From Cyanocohniella sp. LLY (GTDB taxonomy: Bacteria > Cyanobacteriota > Cyanobacteriia > Cyanobacteriales > Nostocaceae), in NCBI GenBank assembly GCA_022241785.1, contig JAKOMP010000022.1:1-64000 (forward strand): a stretch of 64,000 bases of DNA, read 5' to 3'. Both the position numbers and the translations under genes were made by a program. The number at the start of each line of letters is the position of its first letter. Positions within the stretch are counted from its first letter, which is position 1. Below, piece after piece: positions 16,526 to 23,808 of this stretch. The notes beneath the pieces are model-generated. The model was not told the origin of the DNA and did no database searches. It saw nothing but the letters and a program-made list of their open reading frames with translations.

Positions 16526-17674
16526 TTAATCTACAGCAAAAATTTGACAATCTACAAGATATGGGGAATTGAATGTAGTCATTTCCCCAGCTTTTTTATT
16601 AGGAATGGGAAATAATCTTGCTGATAAGGGTTTATTGAGTTTAATAGCTAAAGTTGCTAAATCTATCAATATGTCAGCAATTTTGTCAATTGTAATATCA
16701 CCAGGAATGGGAACTGTATCTAGTCCACAGCCACATACTGCTGAATATAATAATAAGTTAGTCAGATTATAGGTTTTTTCATTTGCTCTGGTGGCTAACC
16801 CAACATCCTCGCATACTGGAAGCATCAAACCAGAGTAGCCGCAAGTTTTTACAGACACGTTTTTTAATACACGCGTTAACATTCCCGAAATAGCTAAGGT
16901 TCCTGGATGTCCAAATTTACCGTTCATTAATTGTTCATAAGCAAAGGCGATACTATTTTCTTTATCTAAAGATGGTGCGAGAGATGTATCAATGCCAAGA
17001 TAATTGATTGCAAATTTTGAGGATATTTCTGCGGCAATATTGGCAATTTTTTCTAGTTCAACTCCTAATATTGATTGTAGTTTTTGTTCGGCATCCTGGA
17101 TGTTATCGGTTTGGGTAAATGCTTGAGTTACTAATTCGCCCAATTCTAACCCGATGGCAAAGGATGTTTCACCGCAATGGGATGAAGTGGGAAAAAAGGG
17201 AATATCTGGTTGGCAATTTGCCCATGCACAATAACGAAAGTTACCATAGCCATTTTCGCTTTCTTGGGCAATGCGTTTGATAGTTTTGGCTGATTCCCAT
17301 GCATTTTCCCAGTTAATGCCTGTTTGTTGGTCACCAATTTGACTGGAACAATAAATAATTGATGTATGTTTGTTAATATCGGGAATTAAAGCGATGGTTT
17401 CAGGTTGGTTAGCATGACCGATATTGAAAAAGTTGATATCTAGATTTTGGCAGATTTGTTCTAAATTTTGAATTTCTTGGATAATTTCAGTTTTTGAGAA
17501 GTCTGATAGATATTCTTGCCAAGAGCTAGTAGTGATTCTGGTAGTTTGAACTGCGTATCCTTGTTGTTCAAAGATTATTTTTGCTTGCTGGTTAAATTCA
17601 TGGGCTTGTTTAATTTTATCTGTGGCTTTAGGGGATGAAAGTGATATTCCTGTGGTTATGGTTCTAATTTTCAT
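16526..17674 (-). CDS. DUF711 (UPF0210) family protein
   Basis: A 382-aa protein beginning MKIRTITTGISLSS, a typical DUF711 opening. Further marks are FFPTSSHCGETSFAIGLELG, the SLAPS segment, and GYSGLMLPVCEDVGLA. The family is an alpha/beta fold related to pyruvate formate-lyase-like proteins and has no settled function. The TTG at 17698 is in frame, but the ATG at 17674 is preferred. It may be single, since its upstream flank carries a MITE-like repeat. Confidence 0.85.
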   Translation of the reverse strand: MKIRTITTGISLSSPKATDKIKQAHEFNQQAKIIFEQQGYAVQTTRITTSSWQEYLSDFSKTEIIQEIQNLEQICQNLDINFFNIGHANQPETIALIPDINKHTSIIYCSSQIGDQQTGINWENAWESAKTIKRIAQESENGYGNFRYCAWANCQPDIPFFPTSSHCGETSFAIGLELGELVTQAFTQTDNIQDAEQKLQSILGVELEKIANIAAEISSKFAINYLGIDTSLAPSLDKENSIAFAYEQLMNGKFGHPGTLAISGMLTRVLKNVSVKTCGYSGLMLPVCEDVGLATRANEKTYNLTNLLLYSAVCGCGLDTVPIPGDITIDKIADILIDLATLAIKLNKPLSARLFPIPNKKAGEMTTFNSPYLVDCQIFAVD

Positions 17675-18060
17675 TTTTATTAAACCGCCTTCTCGCAAAG
17701 CATACCCTTGAAGGCTTTAGTCGCCAAGGACGCAGAGAAATCAAAAAAATTGAAGTTGAGGCATTATAACAAAAGTAAATTATATAGGACTTACGCACTC
17801 GCTACGAAAATCAAGGCTTTGAGATTGCTTCCCTACGGTCGCAATGACGAAAATACGTGTTTGGTTACGTAAGTCCTGTTATATTTGCACATTGGGTATG
17901 CCCTCTTCTGTAATATTGGATACTACTATTAAAACATGTTAAAAAATCTTACTTGCAGCTAATTTAATATAAATAGCTGAAAGGTAATTTGCATCTTTAA
18001 ATTAATGCGATCGCTTTCATGAAAAACAGTCATCAAATCTCAGCGTATCACTTCCAATAA
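17675..18060. other. Intergenic region holding a MITE-like element
   Basis: 386 bp between the DUF711 gene and the peptide cluster. It contains CGCCAAGGACGCAGAG-type low-complexity repeat sequence near 17730 and the element at 17786-17877. No gene is seen. Confidence 0.5.
17786..17877. mobile_element. MITE-like element, copy 1
   Basis: A 92-bp non-coding element bounded by the inverted repeats AGGACTTACG and CGTAAGTCCT. The flanks carry a 6-bp direct repeat TTATAT (17780-17785 and 17879-17884, with one extra G on the right side), which looks like a target-site duplication. The same termini bound a second element at 22181-22271. It encodes no transposase. Confidence 0.7.
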
Positions 18061-18306
18061 CTAAAGATAAAACCAGTTGTAAATAGACCTTGAATAATCT
18101 ATTGTGTAAATTTTGTTATCGTGGAAGTTGAGCGAATAAGCACCAGTGTAGTAGACATGCTCAATACTGTTTATGCCATCACTGACATTGATTAAATTAA
18201 CAGACATATAACCGCCTAGTACAGTATCACATTCGGATAAATTCAAATTATGCAAAAATATCCCTACATCAGTAGGATGGAAGTAAGAAATTACAATTTT
18301 AGCCAT
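18061..18306 (-). CDS. Double-glycine leader peptide A
   Basis: An 81-aa precursor-like peptide. Residues 1-32 form a leader that ends in LGG (L30, G31, G32) after an acidic helix-like stretch with S24, E25 and V29, matching the pattern of bacteriocin leaders cut by C39 peptidases. The predicted core is 49 aa with N-V-S-D-G-I-N near its start and DNKIYTIDYSRSIYN near its end. Leader and C-terminal core resemble peptide D, while the start of the core resembles peptide B. It lies 56 bp downstream of B on the same strand. No function is known for the core. Confidence 0.75.
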   Translation of the reverse strand: MAKIVISYFHPTDVGIFLHNLNLSECDTVLGGYMSVNLINVSDGINSIEHVYYTGAYSLNFHDNKIYTIDYSRSIYNWFYL

Positions 18307-18362
18307 TATTCCAGTTCCCCAATTAAAAATTAAAATTTGCTTGTATTCCCCCTCACAAATGT

Positions 18363-18626
18363 TTAAGTTCCGTTAGTCCACCGAAAAACCTGTGGCGCTC
18401 CTATAGGTAAGACATATACCATATTAATAGTTAGCCTTGAAAGATCAATCGTAAAAAGCTTGTTGCTATCCATAGAAAACAGGCTAATCCTATTTGAAAC
18501 GTTATTTATACCATCTTGAACGTTAGCCAAATTAACACCAGCAATACCTCCTAATAAAATAGTAGATTCTTCAAAAGAGACGTGGATACACAGTTCGTTA
18601 TTTTCGAGATCAATGATTTGCAGCAT
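18363..18626 (-). CDS. Double-glycine leader peptide B
   Basis: An 87-aa peptide whose first 27 residues (MLQIIDLENNELCIHVSFEE and on to LLGG) are nearly the same as the leader of peptide C. The predicted 60-aa core begins IAGVNLANVQDGINNV, which aligns with the core start of A, and continues with DSNKLFTIDLSR, a variant of the DNKI-T-DYSR motif. A C-terminal tail of about 20 residues is unique to this copy. It probably heads a transcript that includes A. Its upstream region is duplicated from that of C, with a repeat inserted. Confidence 0.72.
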   Translation of the reverse strand: MLQIIDLENNELCIHVSFEESTILLGGIAGVNLANVQDGINNVSNRISLFSMDSNKLFTIDLSRLTINMVYVLPIGAPQVFRWTNGT

Positions 18627-18960
18627 AGTGTGTAATTAAAAGTATTAGGGTCAAAAGTGAAGGGGCATTTTTCATAGCGAAAAGATACGCACATCATATC
18701 CAGTCACAGATACAGCTTTTTGCAGATAAATGAAGTACAGACTTACATATTGTAAACCTTGTAGAGTAGGCATACTTCTCTACGAGACGCTACGCGGTAA
18801 GCGCAGCTATGCCCTTCAGGGCTTTACGACAAGTGTTACGGTGAGCTTGCCGAACTGCTCAGTACAAGTCTTACCTGCTATTATGTACCTCATCGACACC
18901 AAATATGCTGTAATATCAAAGCCAATATCCAAGTAAATTGTTTGAGGAAACTGTTGATTT
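18627..18960. other. Upstream region of peptide B with inserted REP-like repeat
   Basis: Positions 18669-18712 match the upstream region of peptide C (19208-19252), including a TTTTTCATAGCGAAAA block and CCAGTCACAGAT. A second matching block, ATATCCAAGTAA, lies near 18925 here and 19264 there. Between the two blocks this copy has about 210 extra bases that include the 43-nt repeat at 18786-18828. No gene is called here. Confidence 0.55.
18786..18828 (+). repeat. REP-like 43-nt interspersed repeat, copy 1
   Basis: A 43-nt sequence (GACGCTACGCGGTAAGCGCA and on to GGGCTTTACG) whose exact reverse complement is at 57026-57068. A shorter variant lies inside the response-regulator gene at about 30297-30322. 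Units of this palindromic kind are common in Nostoc genomes. Confidence 0.8.
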
Positions 18961-19170
18961 TCAAGCAATTGGGTTCCGAAACTCTGACCCAAGAGAGCTA
19001 ACTGCAAACGCGAGTAACCCAGCAAAAAGTCCGGCGGTTAGAGCAGCTGCTCCGAAAGCATAGGATGCGACTTGACCGTTACTAATTTGACCACCACTAA
19101 CAGTAGTAGATTCTTTGGGAGATACTTGGGTGAACAGTTCGTTATTTTCGAGATCAATAATTTGCAGCAT
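18961..19170 (-). CDS. Double-glycine leader peptide C, hydrophobic Gly/Ala-rich core
   Basis: A 69-aa peptide. The ATG at 19170 is chosen because it matches the start of peptide B; an in-frame ATG at 19233 would add 21 residues. The leader of 27 residues ends VSGG. The predicted 42-aa core is unlike A, B and D: QISNGQVASYAFGAAALTAG followed by an alanine/leucine-rich hydrophobic stretch and a polar tail. This resembles the membrane-active cores of class II bacteriocins. The leader (NNELF-x-x-VS) also resembles cyanobacterial CTB-type bacteriocin leaders. Confidence 0.75.
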   Translation of the reverse strand: MLQIIDLENNELFTQVSPKESTTVSGGQISNGQVASYAFGAAALTAGLFAGLLAFAVSSLGSEFRNPIA

Positions 19171-19726
19171 ATAATTAACAGCATCCGTTAAAGAATAAAG
19201 TGACACTTTTTCATAGCGAAAAAGGATGCACATGGTTTCCAGTCACAGATCACATCAAGGTAAATATCCAAGTAAGTTATTTGCTGATCATCAAACTTCC
19301 TTGTTTATTTTTGTTATGAACTTAATAGTGAATCGTTCCTATTCTCTTTAACGAATACTCGATACAAAATATTCCAAAAAAATATATTTATGCCAAATTA
19401 AGCCAGAGCAGTTAATCTATAATTTGTCGTCACTTAACTCTCAAAAGCCTCAATATGTAAAGTTTATATAAAAATATTACTCCTCCCCTGGGTGCAGAAT
19501 TTGACTGACTTAAGACGTTATGGAAGACTCTACTATAAAACTTTGGTAAATTCTAAATACTCCACTAAGTAGAGTCAGGTCAATTGACACAGCAGTAGTG
19601 TGTGAAACGCTTACTTTTTAAATTTAGGAAAAACAAACCCGGATTTATTGTTTGTAATAAATCCGGGTCATTATCAAAAACTTGATAAAGAATTTTTTGC
19701 GCCACAGTTACAACAATTATCAAAAA
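19171..19726. other. Intergenic region between peptides C and D
   Basis: 556 bp. The part next to C (19208-19284) is the upstream block shared with peptide B. A strong hairpin at 19637-19668 marks the end of the peptide D transcript. The rest is AT-rich without a gene. Confidence 0.5.
19637..19668 (-). terminator. Intrinsic terminator after peptide D
   Basis: A perfect 13-bp stem, ACCCGGATTTATT and AATAAATCCGGGT, with a 6-nt loop. Read on the minus strand it is followed by TTGTTTTTCC, a U-rich tail. It lies about 60 nt after the stop of peptide D. Confidence 0.8.
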
Positions 19727-19990
19727 CTAATAAATGACGGTATTGTAGATTGACCTTGAATAATCTACTGTATGAATTTTATTATCATGGTAGCTGGTCG
19801 AATGGTTAACAGCTTCATACGTATTATCTCCTCCTGAAGGATTGATTGTTATGCTGTCAGTAACATTCATTATATGAAAACTATAAGGATAACCACCTCC
19901 CAATATATTTTCAGCTTGCTCTGGAGTTAAAATGTGGATAACTGTTTTTACGGAATTAGGATGTAAGGCAGAAATTACAATTTTAGTCAT
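19727..19990 (-). CDS. Double-glycine leader peptide D
   Basis: An 87-aa precursor-like peptide with the clearest canonical leader of the four: HILTPEQAENILGG ending at G31-G32, the classic L-x-x-E-x-L/I-x-x-I-x-G-G bacteriocin pattern. The predicted 55-aa core contains HIMNVTDSIT near its start and YHDNKIHTVDYSRSIYN near its end, shared with peptide A. GAGGAG sits 8-10 nt before the ATG, the strongest ribosome site in the cluster. It has its own terminator. The function is unknown; a secreted, possibly processed peptide is inferred. Confidence 0.8.
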   Translation of the reverse strand: MTKIVISALHPNSVKTVIHILTPEQAENILGGGYPYSFHIMNVTDSITINPSGGDNTYEAVNHSTSYHDNKIHTVDYSRSIYNTVIY

Positions 19991-20501
19991 GATGTTAGCT
20001 CCTCAAAGTAAGTAAAATTGATTTTTACTTGATTGTATTAATGAACTGTTTCCCCTGACTATTATATGTAAAAGGCTATGTATTAAACATAAACAATGAA
20101 ATATTAATAGGACAAAAATTCTTTTTTTTGTCTTAGCTTTTAGTATTAATGGCAGTAATTTTTGGATCAAATATACTAGAAAAAAACAGGTATAAAATTT
20201 TATAAATTAATTTTTTGTTGAAATATCATGAACTAAATACCTTAAATATTGTCTTATAAATATTTTTTAGACATTGAATAATTTTTATTAAGTCGTTGAC
20301 AATTTAACTGTAACCAAATTCATAAAATATTTCATCCTAATCAATAGTAGTTTTTATCATTTTTTTATGTCTCTTTTCAAACAATAAAAGTAATAACATA
20401 TGTATTATTGTCTATTTTGAAAGATTATCATCTTGTTGTTTTGCCATAAAATTTATTTTAGTAAGATTAACTTTTTTACTATTAACTTGACTTAATAGAG
20501 T
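19991..20501. other. Divergent region between peptide D and the sigma factor
   Basis: 511 bp of very AT-rich DNA with outward-facing genes on both sides, so it should contain both promoters. No operator or small gene was identified. Confidence 0.4.
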
Positions 20502-21149
20502 ATGCTATTACAACAGGAATCATTGTCTTATTATCAAGAAATACTGGTCAGATTAGACTATCGCCAGAGATTAGAAAAGATTGCCCGCAAATATACTAAC
20601 GGAACAGGTTTATATTGGGAAGATGCTTTTCAAATTGCCCATTTAAAAGTCTTAATGGCTTTTCAAGCAGGAAAATTTAAGCAAGGAAGTATAGAACAGT
20701 TTTATTACTGGGCTGTTACTGTAGCTAGATGTGTAATTATTGATTCTGTTCGTAAAGAAAGCCTGCGTAAATACCAGAGTTTAGATGATAAAATCCCAGG
20801 TACAGATATTTTTTTATTAGACACAATTCCTGATGAGTTTAATACATCGGAGGCAATAGAGCGTGCAGATTTAATTCTCAAAGCATTAGAGTCTATTTAT
20901 GAACTTGAAAAATACTATCCACACCGGAATTATCTTAAATTATGGCAAGGAAAAGTTGATGGTAAAACACAAACTCAACTTGCCACCGAATTAAGAATTA
21001 GTCAGGGTGAAGTCTCTAAGCGATGGCAAGAACTATTAGGGCGTATTGCTGAGTTATTAGGACTATTAGAAATTAAAGATATGAAGGATAACCTGAAAAA
21101 AGCTCGACAACATAATAGAGGAAATAATCGCTCAATACAGCAGTGGTAA
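20502..21149 (+). CDS. Sigma-70 family RNA polymerase sigma factor
   Basis: A 215-aa sigma factor of the small, ECF-like type. Region 2 is readable at about residues 35-90 (WEDAFQIAHLKVLMAFQAGKF, then FYYWAVTVARCVIIDSVRKE). Region 4 is an HTH at about 150-190 (DGKTQTQLATELRISQGEVS). The C-terminal 25 residues are basic and asparagine/glutamine-rich. It is not a primary or group 2 sigma factor, since regions 1.2 and 3 are lacking. It is divergent from the double-glycine peptide cluster and followed 134 bp later by an unknown gene that may be its partner. Confidence 0.82.
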   Translation: MLLQQESLSYYQEILVRLDYRQRLEKIARKYTNGTGLYWEDAFQIAHLKVLMAFQAGKFKQGSIEQFYYWAVTVARCVIIDSVRKESLRKYQSLDDKIPGTDIFLLDTIPDEFNTSEAIERADLILKALESIYELEKYYPHRNYLKLWQGKVDGKTQTQLATELRISQGEVSKRWQELLGRIAELLGLLEIKDMKDNLKKARQHNRGNNRSIQQW

Positions 21150-21283
21150 TCCAATACAAAATATTGTTTGACAGCCTGATATCAAAATGAAAATAAATCA
21201 GCATATTTACAATTGTTCAATCGTTAAAGAATATATGGGTAAATATTTTTTCATCAATTGTTATTGAATCGAAATAAAACTAT

Positions 21284-21988
21284 ATGTATGTAAATTCAGA
21301 TAAATTCATTTTTTTAAATCAGCAGAGTTGTAGTATCTCAATACCACAACCTGGAGAAATTTGGCAAGTGAATTACTTAGTACAAAGTCCTCTAACTTTT
21401 GTTAGACAAGAACAACATACTTTATATTCTTCTTTAGCACTAAGTTTTTTGACTGGTAACTTACCACCGCGCTATGTAATGATTGTTAAAGAACCTGAAT
21501 TATCTGAAAAATTAGAGGAGCAGTGGTTGATTATTTATGTAATGTTGCTATCGGGAGAAACAAATTTTATTAATAATATGGATTTACTGATTCCTGCCAA
21601 TATATCAGGCTTAGAGCAAGATTTATTGGCAGAGACTTGGCATATTATTCCGGCGTTGGTTTGTAACTTAATACAGCCAGTTGGTAAACGACTGTCCCGC
21701 CAAATTTATGACTATCTACTGACAGTCAGAGATTATCATCATGGGTTGATTGATCAACTACCAGCAACAATAGAAACCCAGTCATTAGGGTTCACATCTG
21801 AGAGCTTATACTCTACAAATAATTCAAAAATTCAAGATTTTCATGAAGCAGAAAAAGCCTGGAGTGATGTATTGACAGTGCCAGTAGCAGCTTACTATAC
21901 TTACTTGAAAAGTATAAATTTTACCAATGTCATATTAGATGAAGCATTGCAATTAGAACAAGACTTACAATCTGACATTGGTGATTAA
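21284..21988 (+). CDS. Unknown protein downstream of sigma factor
   Basis: A 234-aa protein of no family that I recognise. The N-terminal third is beta-rich (QQSCSISIPQPGEIWQVNY, a short GEIW-type strand motif). The middle is acidic and leucine-rich, and the C-terminus is helical and acidic (LDEALQLEQDLQSD). There is no signal peptide and no membrane segment. Its position after the sigma factor on the same strand suggests a regulatory partner, for example an anti-sigma or adaptor protein, but that is inference from position only. Confidence 0.65.
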   Translation: MYVNSDKFIFLNQQSCSISIPQPGEIWQVNYLVQSPLTFVRQEQHTLYSSLALSFLTGNLPPRYVMIVKEPELSEKLEEQWLIIYVMLLSGETNFINNMDLLIPANISGLEQDLLAETWHIIPALVCNLIQPVGKRLSRQIYDYLLTVRDYHHGLIDQLPATIETQSLGFTSESLYSTNNSKIQDFHEAEKAWSDVLTVPVAAYYTYLKSINFTNVILDEALQLEQDLQSDIGD

Positions 21989-22339
21989 AAATTCAACTCT
22001 ACTGGTAGCTTATTATGTATATAAAATGAAATTTAATATTTCTGGTATTGAGATAAAATATTGATTATTTCCGGCAATTTGGGCTGAAAAGTCTAAGCGC
22101 AGCATCTTTGTTAGGAGAAGGCTTTACACATGTTGCAAAATAAAAGCTGGGATGCACCCGATACCAATTCTATATAAATCAGGACTTACGCCAAAATTGC
22201 TAAAAAGCTTGATTTGTTGAACCGCCAAGACGCCAAGGACGCCAAGAATTCGTACAAGGTGCGTAAGTCCTATAAATCTTTAATATGTAATAAGTAGTAT
22301 ATAAAATTGGCTACTCGGCTAGAGTTCGGGGAATTAATT
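21989..22339. other. Intergenic region with second MITE-like element
   Basis: 351 bp without a gene. It contains the element at 22181-22271 and, before it, a segment with CTGGGATGCACCC. A TTG at 22307 is in frame with the downstream TPR gene but is not the preferred start. Confidence 0.5.
22181..22271. mobile_element. MITE-like element, copy 2
   Basis: A 91-bp element with termini AGGACTTACGC and GCGTAAGTCCT, flanked by a perfect 7-bp direct repeat ATAAATC (22174-22180 and 22272-22278). The interior has three tandem ACGCCAAG-like units (about 22223-22246). The interior differs from copy 1, so only the ends are conserved. It encodes no protein and would need a transposase in trans. Confidence 0.75.
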
Positions 22340-23608
22340 ATGAGTGATGAATTTTATCATCGGGGATTGGCTAAGGCTAAGGAAAAAGACTATGCCGGCG
22401 CTATTGAGGATTTTAACCGTTGTTTACAACTGACTCCTTATTTTCCTGAGGCTTTTTTACACCGGGGTTTGGCTTATTATGACTCAGGTGCAATTCATCA
22501 AGCTGTTACAGATTATACTGAAGCTTTGAGATTAAATCCCCAAAGTACAGAAGCGTATTATTGTCGGGGGTTGGCTAGGGTGGCGCTAAAAAATTTACCA
22601 GGGGCGTTAGATGATGTAGATAATGCAATTCGCCTGAATTACCATTATGCTGCTGCTCATAGTCTGCGGGGGATAGTACGACGTAAACAAGGATTTATTC
22701 AAGATGCGATCGCTAGTTTTAAAAAGGCGGCAGAATTATATTTAGAACAACAGGATACGGAAAATTGTCGTCTGTGTTTGGAAAAAATTAAACAGCTACA
22801 ACCGCTACCAAAACCTGGAGCGCAAACAGTGAATACTACTAGTGCGCCGATATTATCTACAAACGCATATTTTACACAGTTATTAGAAAAAGCCGAAAAG
22901 GGAGATACACGAGAGGCGATCGCAGATTTAAACTGGTTATTACAAGCTGATCCCCAAGATGCCCAAGCTTACTGCTGTCGGGGAGTGGTACGCTGCAAAA
23001 TGGGAAAATATCGAGAAGCGATCGCGGATTTTAATCAAGCTATATTATTAAATTTTCCCGATGCTGTAGTCTATCGCAACCGAGGTAAAGCCCGTTCTCT
23101 TTTGGGAGATCATCAAGGGGCGATGGCTGATTTTAATCAAGCACTGAAAATTCAACCCCAGGATGCTTTAGTATACGTTGCTAGAGGTAATGCCTATCGC
23201 ACATCTGGCAATTATTTAGATGCCATTCAAGATTACAGTCAAGCATTGCAAATTCATCCAGATTATGCTCAAGCTTACTACAATCGTGGCATTGCTTATG
23301 CGTGGTTGGAAGAAATGCAAAACGCTATCATAGACTATCAGCAAGCGGCGAGTATTTTCTGTGAACAAGAAGACTGGGAAAATTACAACCAAGTATTAGA
23401 AAGCTTGCAAAAAATCCAGACATTTAGCCCTGAGTCAAAACAGCAAACCTATAAGTTGCTGCGTCAGCGACTTTTACGGATGGTAGGAGGATATTGGGAA
23501 ATTGCCCAACGATTAATTGACCAAAAACAAGAATATCATCCGGGGATGACAGATGAGTGGTATTTGCAAAAAGTCATCGATGATTTAGAACGCGATCGCG
23601 GCCGATAA
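22340..23608 (+). CDS. Tetratricopeptide-repeat protein
   Basis: A protein of about 422 aa composed of two TPR blocks. Three repeats lie in the first 110 residues (for example YAGAIEDFNRCLQLTPYFPEAFLHRGLAYY), and four or so at about 190-330 (GDTREAIADLNWLLQADPQ and on). A linker rich in Pro and Thr separates them. The C-terminus (YWEIAQRLIDQKQEYHPGMTDEWYLQKVIDDLERDR) is helical. TPR proteins are protein-interaction scaffolds; no partner is indicated. The ATG at 22340 follows GGGG. Confidence 0.85.
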   Translation: MSDEFYHRGLAKAKEKDYAGAIEDFNRCLQLTPYFPEAFLHRGLAYYDSGAIHQAVTDYTEALRLNPQSTEAYYCRGLARVALKNLPGALDDVDNAIRLNYHYAAAHSLRGIVRRKQGFIQDAIASFKKAAELYLEQQDTENCRLCLEKIKQLQPLPKPGAQTVNTTSAPILSTNAYFTQLLEKAEKGDTREAIADLNWLLQADPQDAQAYCCRGVVRCKMGKYREAIADFNQAILLNFPDAVVYRNRGKARSLLGDHQGAMADFNQALKIQPQDALVYVARGNAYRTSGNYLDAIQDYSQALQIHPDYAQAYYNRGIAYAWLEEMQNAIIDYQQAASIFCEQEDWENYNQVLESLQKIQTFSPESKQQTYKLLRQRLLRMVGGYWEIAQRLIDQKQEYHPGMTDEWYLQKVIDDLERDRGR

Positions 23609-23699
23609 GTAAGTCGGCGAGAAAAACTCAAACTATGTTAAGCAATGTAAAATAATTAAAATTCATTTCGTAGTCAGCGGCTCTAGCCCTGATTTGAGG

Positions 23700-23726
23700 A
23701 CTAAAGTCCTCACTACAAACCTTTAA
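23700..23726 (-). repeat. 27-nt interspersed repeat, second copy
   Basis: The exact reverse complement of 3506-3532. Here it overlaps a 16-bp palindrome GAGGACTAAAGTCCTC (23696-23711). It lies between the TPR gene and ald. Confidence 0.65.
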
Positions 23727-23808
23727 TTATTTACGCCGTCCTACTTAAAATAAAGTATTTCAAAGTAAGCGCTTTAGCTGTAAAACGCTTACTACAGATT
23801 TTTGTTGA

